Assembly (NCBI RefSeq): GCF_036245865.1
Contig: NZ_BTTW01000001.1
Location: 1,116,001 to 1,180,000, forward strand
DNA: 64,000 nt
DNA from: Corallococcus caeni
GTDB lineage: Bacteria > Myxococcota > Myxococcia > Myxococcales > Myxococcaceae
Reading direction: 5' to 3'
Numbering within the stretch: position 1 is the first letter of the stretch; each line of letters opens with the position of its first letter. The position numbers and the translations under genes were made by a program. Positions 8,601 to 16,087 of the stretch are shown here, one piece after another. The notes under the pieces are model-generated. The model had not been told where the DNA came from. It saw only the letters and a list, made by a program, of their open reading frames with translations, and searched no databases.

Positions 8601-9027
8601 CCGGGAAGAGCTTGGGCAGGTCCTCCGCCTTGTCGGGCAGCGCCTCCGCGTGGGGCGGCTTCGGGTCCGCCGCCGGGGCCGCGACGGTCTGCCCCGCCGG
8701 GGCGCTCACCGGGCGCGCGTTGCCATTGGCGGTGAGCGGCGTGGCGAACGGCGAGGTGCTCTCCCCCGTCAGCCGGTTCACCCCGTTGCGGTTCTGCGGC
8801 CCCCCCGAGGAGAACTGGTCGTTCTGGAACAGCTTCACCGTGGGCTGCTTCGCCTGCGACTGCTGCTGCAGCTTCGCGGCCTGCTCGGCGGCGGCCTTCG
8901 CGGCGGCCTCGGCGGCGGCCTTCGCGGCGGCGGCGGCACGGGCAGCGGCTTCCGCGGCGGCGCGCGCGGCGGCCTCGGCGGCGGCGCGGGCAGCGGCGGC
9001 GGCGGAACCATCAATCGGGGTAGACAT
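5674..9027 (-). CDS. Very large Ala/Lys-rich helical-repeat protein, function unknown
   Basis: 1117 residues, which I do not recognise as a named family. Residues 9-52 are almost pure Ala with Arg/Glu/Lys every fourth residue, predicting one long helix. Residues 60-130 are polar and disordered. Three repeats centred on DPNAS-x-x-DKA occur at 216-230, 270-284 and 322-336 (about 53-residue period). Residues 590-640 are a Gly/Ala-rich hydrophobic stretch that could insert in a membrane. Residues 690-1100 are amphipathic helices resembling LEA or apolipoprotein sequences, with three copies of LETLKYIAQNPGEAAKKAL-type motif at 787, 878 and 943. There is no signal peptide. The start is fixed by AGGAG 8 nt before ATG. 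The layout suggests a membrane-active or surface-coating protein, possibly a toxin or effector. Confidence 0.8.
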   Translation of the reverse strand: MSTPIDGSAAAAARAAAEAAARAAAEAAARAAAAAKAAAEAAAKAAAEQAAKLQQQSQAKQPTVKLFQNDQFSSGGPQNRNGVNRLTGESTSPFATPLTANGNARPVSAPAGQTVAAPAADPKPPHAEALPDKAEDLPKLFPELKDKKKEDLQKAYDSLNKLGTGSFSEKATALGELASQFPETVPNALERLGVKDDKLAKLATNADALTSLGKLTDPKASTVDKAQAALTLAKATGDTFAPEDLKGVLGTALKGLPAAEKLVGAIGKWTDPNASATDKATATLELGKALKDFAGDKFPALSNDLRKLDGSLRAAGSAITLADPNASTQDKALAAAQLLAEVPDLKKDLKAFTDVLKNAGVKNPADVAQQGTQLANVKVKGLDPQLASKLTPDQLKKLDAAATKLGGPESLEAALKGITDPKALDNLVGQLGKADAAAGKRIVSALGGMEHKVLNEVLSDPKTTEQFAKLAGKLDDDAGKVLSKLVTDMDSGALKALLKFTDGVGADALNTTVKGLGPLLDKAGSKLVGQGLKVMEKVLGKVGVEITADVAGKVFKNLAKVVPVAGALPNAIDAVKYEKESLDLHGKNNDLGYFAHTAAVLNTADGALGIALDLTGVGVAADVGASVLLGAAELAMDIGFSQEKEKFEADPKGYKAPDWMKAVNLAGAAAQGPAGLAHMAAYYGPEGTAQLIQWGVEKAAKGAVKAAEFVGVSQAELAGEGLKGAAKVIHKLADVVRNPSKYGEAAAKAATEAFNTAIEKGGELAKEAKEVLDGVIDGAKKLGEKGLETLKYIAQNPGEAAKKALDGIKSVVNSGVDLATDAGKALYKQAVSTLNDLKAGYDKLTGAAKEKAKELIDGATTLVSNTVNKAKELGEKGLELLAWTAQNPGEAAAKAKEAIGDALAKGGELAKKAWGAVKDLGAKGAELAEGLVKGLANAGEQAVETLKYIANNPGEALTKAGEWVGGALSDMARKGGELATKAAGAIKDFVDNRVTWAKDFARDLLKDGVESFKNVAKAWKDNLTEGGKELLVAVADLGDAGVDALKDLAGVGGQLAEAAVGHLGDLAKKGIDAAKDALGALADLPGEVGDLAGDAFNTVKDFLGSLIPDDIPGIPGI
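8872..9003. repeat. GCN-rich low-complexity DNA coding the poly-Ala helix
   Basis: About 130 bp of near-repeated GCG/GCC codons with Arg, Glu and Lys codons at regular steps inside the 1117-residue protein gene. Such DNA is prone to slippage, so the helix length may vary between strains. Confidence 0.7.
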
Positions 9028-9055
9028 GGGCGAAGCTCCTACCTTTTCAAGAACC

Positions 9056-9076
9056 GAGAATGTCCCCGGGATTCTC
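9056..9076. promoter_or_regulatory. Small dyad upstream of the 1117-residue protein gene
   Basis: GAGAAT and ATTCTC flank a GTCCCCGGG centre, 29 nt upstream of the start codon on the minus strand. It could be an operator or a leader hairpin. Evidence is the symmetry and position only. The rest of 9028-9256 shows nothing clear. Confidence 0.25.
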
Positions 9077-9256
9077 TACATTTCGCGGCGAATGTTGCCT
9101 GACTCTCCGCGTTCTCGCGAATCACGGGGGAGGACGCGGCTGGTACGTGATTGCCCCTCACCGGGTTACATGGATCGCCGCCCCGCATGACGCGCAAAGA
9201 CATAGCGGACACAATGGATGTCCCCCGGGAAGGCCCCCGCGCCCCGTCCGGCTGCG

Positions 9257-9646
9257 TCATGCCCTGGCGGATGGGCGGAGCATCCACTGGCCCAGCAGGG
9301 CGCACCCGGCGGAGCTGACCAGGGTGAGCACCGCCACGGCGGGGAACGAAGCCTCCGCGCCCATGAGCAGCGCCAGGGGAGACCAGCCCACGAGGAAGGA
9401 CGCCGGGGTGATCAGCAGGGCCCGGGGATCGCGGGGGTCGCGAACCAGGGCCTGGATGGCGCCCAGGGCCAGCCCGGTGACGGCCAGGCCGGTGAGCATC
9501 ATCAGGGGAAAGCTCCGGCCGAACATCAGCGCGTACACCCCCATGAGGGGAAAGACGTGCACGAGCCCGGGGAGCCAGAGGAGGAAGGCGGTCAGCATCC
9601 AGCGGTTCGGCGACGGGGACGGAGACATGGGCCCAATCCATCCCAT
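9257..9646 (-). CDS. Small integral membrane protein, function unknown
   Basis: 129 residues from ATG 9646 (GGCGAGG lies upstream); an alternative ATG at 9628 would remove six residues. About four hydrophobic helices follow: MLTAFLLWLPGLVHVFPLMG, MMLTGLAVTGLALGAI, LLITPASFLVGWSPLALLMG and FPAVAVLTLVSSAGCALLG. Acidic and basic residues (VRDPRDPR) sit in the middle loop. No family motif is recognised. It is a stand-alone gene, codirectional with the aminopeptidase upstream but separated by 124 bp. Confidence 0.6.
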   Translation of the reverse strand: MGWIGPMSPSPSPNRWMLTAFLLWLPGLVHVFPLMGVYALMFGRSFPLMMLTGLAVTGLALGAIQALVRDPRDPRALLITPASFLVGWSPLALLMGAEASFPAVAVLTLVSSAGCALLGQWMLRPSARA

Positions 9647-9770
9647 GTCCCGGCGCCTCGCCACTCCCCGCCAGCGGACACTGTCCGTGGGCCAGGGCCT
9701 ACGGCTTGGCCTGACAGGCGTTGAGGCCCGGGGTGTGTGCCCATTCCGTCCGGCCGCGAGCCGCGCGGCT

Positions 9771-11591
9771 TTAGAGGGGCTGGGTGCGCTGGAGCAGCCA
9801 GTCGCGTCCGGCGCCCTGGAGGTGGGGCTGGAGCCGCTCGCGCACGGTGGCGTGATAGGCATTGAGCCAGTCCGTCTCCTCCCGCGACAGCAGGGCCGGG
9901 TCCACCAGCCGCGTGTCGATGGGACAGAGGCTCAGCGTCTCGAAGCGCAGGAAGTCGCCGAACTCCGTCTTGCGGTCGGGCACCGCGGCGATGAGGTTCT
10001 CGATGCGGATGCCCCAGCGGCCCGGGCGGTAGAGGCCGGGCTCGTTGGAGGTGATCATCCCCGGCTCCAGCGCCGTGGTGGGGTCGTTGGGCATCGTTGG
10101 GGAGACGCCGTGCGGCCCCTCGTGGACGTTGAGGAAGAAGCCCACGCCGTGGCCCGTGCCGTGGCCGTAGTCCAGCCCCTCCGCCCACAGCGGCGTCCGC
10201 GCCAGCGCGTCCAGGTTCGGGGAGCGGGTGCCCCGGGGGAAGCGGGCCCGGGACAGGTTGATCATCCCGCGCAGCACCAGGGTGAAGTCGCGCCGCTGCT
10301 CCGCGGTGGTCTCCCCCACGGGCACCACGCGGGTGATGTCGGTGGTGCCGGACGTGTACTGCCCGCCGGAGTCGATGAGCAGCAGGCCCCGCGGCTGCTG
10401 CCCCGGCAGGCACACCGTCGCGTGCGAGGCCTGCGTCGCGCGGTAGTGCGGCATCGCGGCGTTCGCGTTGAACGCGGCGATGGTGGAGAAGCTGAGCGAC
10501 ACGAAGCCCGGACGCCTGGCCCGCTCGGCGGAGAGACGCTCGTCGACGGTCAGCTCGGTGATGGGCTCGCGGCCCAGGGCGGACTCGAACCAGGCGAAGA
10601 ACGCGCACAGCGCGGCCCCGTCCTGCTCCATCGCATTGCGGAAGTGCGCGAGCTCCGCGTCCGTCTTGCGCGACTTGGCCACGGTGGACGGGTTGAGCCC
10701 CTCCACCACGCTCACGCCCTTGCCCACTGCCTGCCGCAGCCCGTGGGTGATGCGCCGGGGGTCCACGAGCAGCCGCGTCCCCTCCGGCAGCGCCCCCAGC
10801 GCGCGTGACGCCTCGTCGTAGGGGTGGAGGGTGACGCCGTCCGCCTCCAGCTCCGCGCGCAGTGCGTCCGGCACCTTGCCCGCCCCGATGAACAGACGGG
10901 CCCCGCCGGGCTCCACCAGCAGGTGCGCCAGGAACACCGGGATGTAGTCCACGTCCGCGCCGCGCAGGTTCGTCAGCCACGCGACGTCATCCAGCGTGGA
11001 GATGAAGTGGTGCGTCGCGCCCAGCACGCCCATCTCCGCGCGCACGGCCCGCAGCTTGTCGGTGCGGGGCACCGGGGACAGCGCGTGCGCGTACACGGGC
11101 GCGGCGGGCAGGGGCGGCCGGTCCGCCCAGGCCTCCGCCACCACGTCCAGGTCCGTGCGCAGCACCACCCCCGCCGCCGTCAGCTGCGTGGCCGCCGAGC
11201 GCGCCAGCCCCAGGCCCAGCACCGCCCCGTCCACCGCCACCACCTGCCCCGGCGGCACGTTCGTGGCCAGCCAGTCCAGGTGCGACTGCCCGGGCGCGTT
11301 CGTCGTACGCACCGTCGCGATGCCGCTGCCCTTCAGCTGGGCGTCCGCCTGATCCCAGTAGCGGCTGTCCACCCACAGGCCCGCGTAGTCCGCCGTCACC
11401 ACCAGCGTGGCCAACGAGCCGGTGAAGCCAGACGCCCACTCGCGTCCCTTCCAGCGGCCCGGCAGGTAGGTGGACAGGTGCGGGTCGCTCGTCGGCACCC
11501 AGACCGCCGCCACACCGCGCTCCCGCATCACCTGCCGCAGCCGCGCGATGCGCTCGCGCGCCGCGGCCCCCTGCGTCTGCTCAAGGCCCAT
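9771..11591 (-). CDS. pepP: Xaa-Pro aminopeptidase (aminopeptidase P, M24B)
   Basis: 606 residues, which matches the long, three-domain eukaryote-like form of aminopeptidase P rather than the 440-residue E. coli type. It removes an N-terminal residue before proline using two metal ions. All five metal ligands are visible: Asp407 (DSGGQY), Asp418 (TTDITR), His481 (HGTGHGVG), Glu517 (TSNEPGLY) and Glu531 (GIRIENL). Residues 1-150 and 150-310 are two creatinase-like N-terminal domains. No signal peptide, so cytoplasmic. ATG 11591 follows GGAGGAAG. It is transcribed divergently from the glycosyltransferase at 11889, sharing a 297-bp intergenic region in which I see no clear promoter. Confidence 0.93.
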   Translation of the reverse strand: MGLEQTQGAAARERIARLRQVMRERGVAAVWVPTSDPHLSTYLPGRWKGREWASGFTGSLATLVVTADYAGLWVDSRYWDQADAQLKGSGIATVRTTNAPGQSHLDWLATNVPPGQVVAVDGAVLGLGLARSAATQLTAAGVVLRTDLDVVAEAWADRPPLPAAPVYAHALSPVPRTDKLRAVRAEMGVLGATHHFISTLDDVAWLTNLRGADVDYIPVFLAHLLVEPGGARLFIGAGKVPDALRAELEADGVTLHPYDEASRALGALPEGTRLLVDPRRITHGLRQAVGKGVSVVEGLNPSTVAKSRKTDAELAHFRNAMEQDGAALCAFFAWFESALGREPITELTVDERLSAERARRPGFVSLSFSTIAAFNANAAMPHYRATQASHATVCLPGQQPRGLLLIDSGGQYTSGTTDITRVVPVGETTAEQRRDFTLVLRGMINLSRARFPRGTRSPNLDALARTPLWAEGLDYGHGTGHGVGFFLNVHEGPHGVSPTMPNDPTTALEPGMITSNEPGLYRPGRWGIRIENLIAAVPDRKTEFGDFLRFETLSLCPIDTRLVDPALLSREETDWLNAYHATVRERLQPHLQGAGRDWLLQRTQPL

Positions 11592-11888
11592 GGCTTCCTC
11601 CGTCCGTCGTTGCGCCGCCCGCGTCCTCATGCCGGAAACAGCGCGCCTTTTCGAGGCCCTCGCACCCCGGGTGCCCCCCGGATCAAGACTCCCGGGAATG
11701 CCGCTGTCGCACTGAAGACGCGGTGCGGCATCCCGTCGCGTCGCGGCTCCGCGATCTGTTGTCCATTGATGGGAAAGCGCCGCGAGCCCCTGGGCCGCTG
11801 GCGTGCAGGTGCTTACCAAGCCGGTGGCCGTGGTGAGGAGCACGCGGCCCAGGTCCACCCGTCTCCTGAGCAGGTCTGGTTTTCCACC

Positions 11889-13133
11889 GTGCGACGCGTT
11901 CTCGCCATCCTTCCCTACGTTCCGCTGCCTTCGGATACGGGCGGCACCCTGCGCACGCTCGAGCTGGTGCGTGCGCTTGCCTCGCGCTTCGAGCTGGAAG
12001 TGTTCGCGGTGCACCGGACGGGCAACGACGCGGAGGGCTTCAAGCGCTGGCTGGGAGGGCTGGGCGTGCCGGCCTCCAGGCTGCACCTGGTGGACCTGCC
12101 GCGCGTGGCGCTCGGGGAGACCTTGAACAGCAGCAGGGCCTTCCTGCGGGGCACGCCGCTCACCTACGTCCGCTTCGCGCGCCAGGGCCTGAGTGACGCC
12201 CTTCGCAAGGTGCTGACGGAGCGCGGCCCCTTCGACATCATCCACTTCGACCACCTGCACATGGCGCAGCTGTTGCCGCTGGCGCGGCAGCTCAACCCGG
12301 GCGCGCACCTGGTCATCGACGAGCACAACGTGGAGAGCCAGGTGCTCGCGCGCATGGCGCCCCTGAGCGCGCCGCTGCTGCGGCCGTTCCTCAACTGGCA
12401 GTTCCAGCGGGTGGAGCGGCTGGAGCGCGAGTGCGTGAGCCAGGCGGACACGGTGCTGGCGTGCTCGGACGTGGATGCCCAGCAGCTTCGCGCCCTGGGA
12501 GCGAAGCACGTGCAGGTGGTGCCCAACGGAGTGAAGCTGCCGGACTTCGCGCCCCGGGAGGCCATGGGTGACGACCTGGTCTTCGTGGGCTCCATGGACT
12601 GGTGGCCGAACGAGGACGCGGTGTTGCGGCTGGCGCGCGAGGTGTGGCCGCTGGTGTCGTCGGATCTATCGGCGGGCAAGCTGCTGGTGGTGGGCCGCAG
12701 CCCGCCCGCGTCCGTGCGCGCACTGGAGAACGAGCGGCTGGTGGTGACGGGCTCGGTGCCGTCGGTGGCGCCGTACCTGGCGCGTGCGCTGGCGACGGCC
12801 ATTCCCCTGCGCGCGGGCAGCGGGACGCGCCTCAAGGTGCTGGAGGCCGCGGCGGCGGGCGTGCCCGTGGTGGCCACGCGCCTCGCGGTGGAGGGGTTGC
12901 CGGTGGTGGAGGGGCAGCATGTCCTCCTCGCGGAGTCGCCCCAGGAGTTCGCCGCCGCGCTGCGCCGGCTGCGCCAGGATCCGGACCTCTGCAGCCGGCT
13001 CGCGCAGAACGCCCGCCGCATGGCGGAGTCCTTCGCGTGGGACGGCATCGGGGCAGGCCTGGGCGAGCTCTACCTGAACGCGCCGGTCGTGCGCGGCAAC
13101 GAGAACAAGCCCTCGGGGTCGGAAGCCAACTGA
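11889..13133 (+). CDS. Group-1 glycosyltransferase (Stp1/TIGR03087-like)
   Basis: 414 residues from GTG 11889, the first start that keeps the GT-B N-terminal strand (VLAILPYVPLPSDTGGTLRTLELVRAL). The N-domain has a donor or acceptor pocket around HFDHLHM and DEHNVES. The C-domain carries GSMDWWPNEDAVL, GSGTRLKVLEAAAAGVPVVAT and a final helix typical of GT family 4. The overall sequence resembles glycosyltransferases of exopolysaccharide/PEP-CTERM loci. It probably adds a sugar to a lipid-linked polysaccharide intermediate at the inner membrane. The two other glycosyltransferases at 13571-15867 lie on the opposite strand and end towards it. Sugar and acceptor cannot be read from sequence. Confidence 0.85.
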   Translation: MRRVLAILPYVPLPSDTGGTLRTLELVRALASRFELEVFAVHRTGNDAEGFKRWLGGLGVPASRLHLVDLPRVALGETLNSSRAFLRGTPLTYVRFARQGLSDALRKVLTERGPFDIIHFDHLHMAQLLPLARQLNPGAHLVIDEHNVESQVLARMAPLSAPLLRPFLNWQFQRVERLERECVSQADTVLACSDVDAQQLRALGAKHVQVVPNGVKLPDFAPREAMGDDLVFVGSMDWWPNEDAVLRLAREVWPLVSSDLSAGKLLVVGRSPPASVRALENERLVVTGSVPSVAPYLARALATAIPLRAGSGTRLKVLEAAAAGVPVVATRLAVEGLPVVEGQHVLLAESPQEFAAALRRLRQDPDLCSRLAQNARRMAESFAWDGIGAGLGELYLNAPVVRGNENKPSGSEAN

Positions 13134-13256
13134 GCCCATCCCGGGCGAACTGCGGTGGGCCGCGACCGCGCGCCGAAGCCTTCAGCCTCGGCGTCCGTCT
13201 CCAAGGCTGAGAAGGCAAGAACCCGCGGCAGGCCGCCCTCCGCGGCGTCCTACGCG

Positions 13257-13489
13257 AACTGGTCCGACTGTCGGACCAGTTGGGCCCGGCATCGCAGGGG
13301 GCCCCGATCCAGCCGGGCCGCAGAAACCTGTCCGACTGTCGGACCAGTTGGACCCGCCATGGCAGGAAGGCCCCCGCTCCAGCCGGGCGGCAGAAACCTG
13401 TCCGACTGTCGGACCAGTTGGGCCCGGCATGGCAGGGGTGCCTCCGCTTCAACCTCGCGGCAGAAACCTGTCCGACCACCGGACAGGTT
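13257..13489. repeat. Array of four ~70-bp units, each with a 25-bp palindrome
   Basis: Four copies of a core GTCCGACTGTCGGAC-type palindrome start at 13262, 13330, 13400 and (variant) 13470, so the period is 68-70 bp. Flanking bases are also conserved (TTGG-CCCG-CATGGCAGG and CCAGCCGGGC-GCAGAAACC). The first copy is a perfect dyad with AACTGGTCCGA arms around CTG; the last is a perfect dyad with AACCTGTCCG arms around a 5-nt centre; the two middle copies combine the left arm of the last with the right arm of the first. The array fills the 437-bp gap between two convergent glycosyltransferase genes. It may act as terminators, a protein-binding array, or be a REP-like mobile repeat. Confidence 0.85.
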
Positions 13490-13570
13490 GGATCCACGCC
13501 GGACCGGAGCCGGACGACACCGCGCGGCCGTGCAGGAGGCGGTGGACCTTCACCGCAGGCCTGGATCGCC

Positions 13571-14731
13571 CTACCCGGCCGCTGCCTGGGTGTGAGGCTG
13601 ATCCACGAGAGCGGGCAGGTAGAGCGATTCGATGTAGCGATTCGCCATCCGCTCCGGTGCGTGGTGGGCCATGACGTACTCCCGCGCGGCCTGCGCCATC
13701 CGCGTCCTCCAACCAGGGGCCGCCAGCAGTCCCGCGAGCGCCGAGGCCAGCGTGCCCGCGTCTCCCGGTGGCACCACGAGCCCACGCCCCGTGCCCAGCA
13801 CGTGGGGAAGTTCGCCGACTCCGGACGCCACCAGCGGCCGCCCCAGCGCCATCGCCTCCAGCGCGACCAGCGGCATGCCTTCCCGCAGGGACGGCATCAC
13901 CACCGCGTCCGCGGCCGCGTACACGGCGCGGACCTCCGAGCGGAATCCCAGGAAGCGCACCGGCAGTCCCTGCGCCTGCGCCTCCAGCGACTCGCGCAGG
14001 GGGCCATCGCCCACCAGCAGCAGCGTGGGCACCGTCGCGCCGGGCGTCCGGGCCAGGCGCTGCATCGCGTCCAGGAGCACCTGGGGCCCCTTCTCCACTG
14101 ACAGACGCCCCACCAGCGCGATGACGGACCCCTCCGGCGCGAGCCCCAATGCCTCGCGGGCCTGGAGCCGCTCCTCCTCCGTGCACGCATCCGCGAGCGG
14201 CAGCGCGTTGGGGATGTAGACCACCGGCGAGCGGTGGACATAGCGGCGCAGGCGCGCGGTCAATTCGCGCGACACCGCCGCCACCGCGCTCGTGCAATTG
14301 CCCAGCACGCGCGCCAGCCCCTCGTAGGCGATCAGCGCGGGCGTGGCGCCGGTGTCCCCATGGTACGTGGCCACCAACGGCACTCCGGCGAGCGCGCTCG
14401 CGGCGGCGCCCAGCGTGAGCGACTTGTAATCATGCGCGTGCAGCAGCCCCACGCCCCGTCGGCGGACCTCCGAGGCGAGCGTGGCCACGGCCATCGCGCT
14501 GAAGCGGCCGGGCACCTCCAGCGTCAGCGCGTCCAACCCCTGCTCTCGCGCCGCGCCCGAGAGCACGTCCACCCGTCCGGGCGAAACGAGGCTGCACACC
14601 TGCGCCCGCCACGGCGACGGCGTGGACGCGGCCAGCGACAGCAACGCCCGCTCCGCGCCGTACAGGCCGCAGGTGCTGCGCACATGGAGGATGGTGGAGT
14701 GCGGCACCCGTCGTTCTCCCGTGCCGCTCAC
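13571..14731 (-). CDS. Group-1 (GT4) glycosyltransferase
   Basis: 386 residues, starting at a GTG whose last bases form a GTGA overlap with the stop of the gene before it, so the two are translationally coupled. The GT-B fold is clear: STCGLYGAERALLSLA in the N-domain, HAHDYKSL and TYHGDTGA near the cleft, then ALVGRLSVEKGPQVLLDAM, LLLVGDGPLRESLE and the E-x7-E-like block MPSLREGMPLVALEAMALGRP in the C-domain. It transfers a sugar from a nucleotide donor, most likely in extracellular polysaccharide or O-antigen assembly on the cytoplasmic face. Donor and acceptor are unknown. Confidence 0.9.
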   Translation of the reverse strand: MSGTGERRVPHSTILHVRSTCGLYGAERALLSLAASTPSPWRAQVCSLVSPGRVDVLSGAAREQGLDALTLEVPGRFSAMAVATLASEVRRRGVGLLHAHDYKSLTLGAAASALAGVPLVATYHGDTGATPALIAYEGLARVLGNCTSAVAAVSRELTARLRRYVHRSPVVYIPNALPLADACTEEERLQAREALGLAPEGSVIALVGRLSVEKGPQVLLDAMQRLARTPGATVPTLLLVGDGPLRESLEAQAQGLPVRFLGFRSEVRAVYAAADAVVMPSLREGMPLVALEAMALGRPLVASGVGELPHVLGTGRGLVVPPGDAGTLASALAGLLAAPGWRTRMAQAAREYVMAHHAPERMANRYIESLYLPALVDQPHTQAAAG

Positions 14732-15867
14732 GCCTGGGCGCGAGCCGCGGCACCCCGGTAGAGCCTCGCGTACGTGTCCACCATCGTGGACAGCGAGTAG
14801 CGCTGCACCTCGCGCTTCGCGGCCTCACCCAGGCGCGAGCAGAGGTCCGCGTCGTGGGCCAGGCGCTTCACCGCGCCAGCGAGCGCATCCACGTCCCCGG
14901 ACGGCACCAGGAGCGCCGTCTCACCATCGCGGTGCACCTCGCGGATGGCCGGGATGGCGTGCGACACCGTGGGCAGCCCCACCGCCATCGCCTCCAGCAG
15001 CGACAGAGAGCGGCCCTCGCGGCGGGACGGCTGCACGTAGACGTCGAACGCGGGCAAGAGCTTGCTCGCCTCCAGCAGCGCGCCCGTGAAGTGCACCCGT
15101 CCGGCCAGCGGGGACGCGGCGGCACGAGCGCGCAGCGTGGCCTCCATGGGGCCCGGGCCAATCATCACCAGGTGCGTGTCCTTCGCGTCCGCGAAGTGGC
15201 GCAGGAAGGCGTCCACCAGCAGGTCCGGGCCTTTCTCCTCGGAGAGGCGGCCCAGGTAGCCCACCACCGTGGCGTCCTGCGGAAGACCCAGGCGCTCACG
15301 CGCGGCCCTGCGGGCTTCCTCGCCCGTGGCGACCTCCAGCGGCACGCCGTTCTCGATGGTGACCACGTTCGACAGCAGCTTCGGGCTCCAGCGCTCCAGG
15401 CTGGCGCGCACTTCGCTGCCGCATGCGACCAGGGACTGGGTGAACATGGCGGCGGCCATGGCCGCGGGGCGCAGCTTGCCCTGCGGCTCGACCGTCTGGT
15501 GGAAGGTGCCCAGGACGGGCGTGCGCGGACGCAGCGTCCGGGTGGCGACGGCGTTGAGCCAGGGCCCCACGTCGTGGCCGTGGACCACGTCGGCGCCAAA
15601 GGCGTCCACCTCCTGGGCCAGCCGGCGGATGGCCGTGGGCGTCATGCCGGCCAGGCCTCCCAGCCACACCGTGGGGACGTTGACGCGCTGGAGCAGCTCG
15701 CGCACCGGACCGTCCGGCCCCAGGGCCAGCACCACGGATTCGATGCCCCGCTCGCGGCCATGCTGGGACAGCCGGACCACCAGCTGTTCGAGTCCGCCCA
15801 TCTCCAGGCCATACATCACGTGAGCCACGCGCGTAGGCCGCGCCGTCGGGTGCAGTTCGTTCGTCAT
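14728..15867 (-). CDS. Group-1 (GT4) glycosyltransferase, upstream partner
   Basis: 379 residues from ATG 15867, chosen because conserved sequence begins just after it (THVMYGLEMGGLEQLVVRLS-like start); an in-frame ATG at 15903 would add 12 unlikely residues. Domain features are GT-B: GHDVGPWLNAVATRTL, GTFHQTVEP, then VVGYLGRLSEEKGPDLLVDAF, LVMIGPGPMEATLRA and QPSRREGRSLSLLEAMAVGLP. It overlaps the next glycosyltransferase by 4 nt (GTGA), so both are made from one message and probably act one after the other on the same glycan. No strong ribosome site is visible. Exact sugar specificity is unknown. Confidence 0.9.
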   Translation of the reverse strand: MTNELHPTARPTRVAHVMYGLEMGGLEQLVVRLSQHGRERGIESVVLALGPDGPVRELLQRVNVPTVWLGGLAGMTPTAIRRLAQEVDAFGADVVHGHDVGPWLNAVATRTLRPRTPVLGTFHQTVEPQGKLRPAAMAAAMFTQSLVACGSEVRASLERWSPKLLSNVVTIENGVPLEVATGEEARRAARERLGLPQDATVVGYLGRLSEEKGPDLLVDAFLRHFADAKDTHLVMIGPGPMEATLRARAAASPLAGRVHFTGALLEASKLLPAFDVYVQPSRREGRSLSLLEAMAVGLPTVSHAIPAIREVHRDGETALLVPSGDVDALAGAVKRLAHDADLCSRLGEAAKREVQRYSLSTMVDTYARLYRGAAARAQA

Positions 15868-16087
15868 GGACGCGGGCAAGCTAGGCACGCACCCCAGGCC
15901 CACAACCCCCCGCGGGCGGTCCCCGTCCCGGCGGATGTCAGACAGTGGAAAGGTCCTTCGCGGAGGGTGGAGGCGTGCCCGTGCCCCGAGGGAGTCCGGC
16001 CCGTTTGCACGCGGCCTCTGTCCTGCCGGAGACTCGTGTGCATCCGACGCCTACAGGCCCCAATTGGGGTCCCCACCGGAGCCCCGT

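Noticed and set aside
5842..9102. 1086-codon plus-strand frame opposite the 1117-residue protein
   Set aside because: Product is repetitive Leu/Arg/Val without any recognisable domain; the minus-strand frame has a ribosome site, terminator and modular repeats.
13257..13489. Possible CRISPR array
   Set aside because: The sequences between the palindromes are themselves conserved, there are only four units, and no cas gene is nearby.
13155..13595. ORFs running through the repeat array
   Set aside because: They owe their length to the periodic repeat and give repetitive Arg/Pro peptides in several frames.
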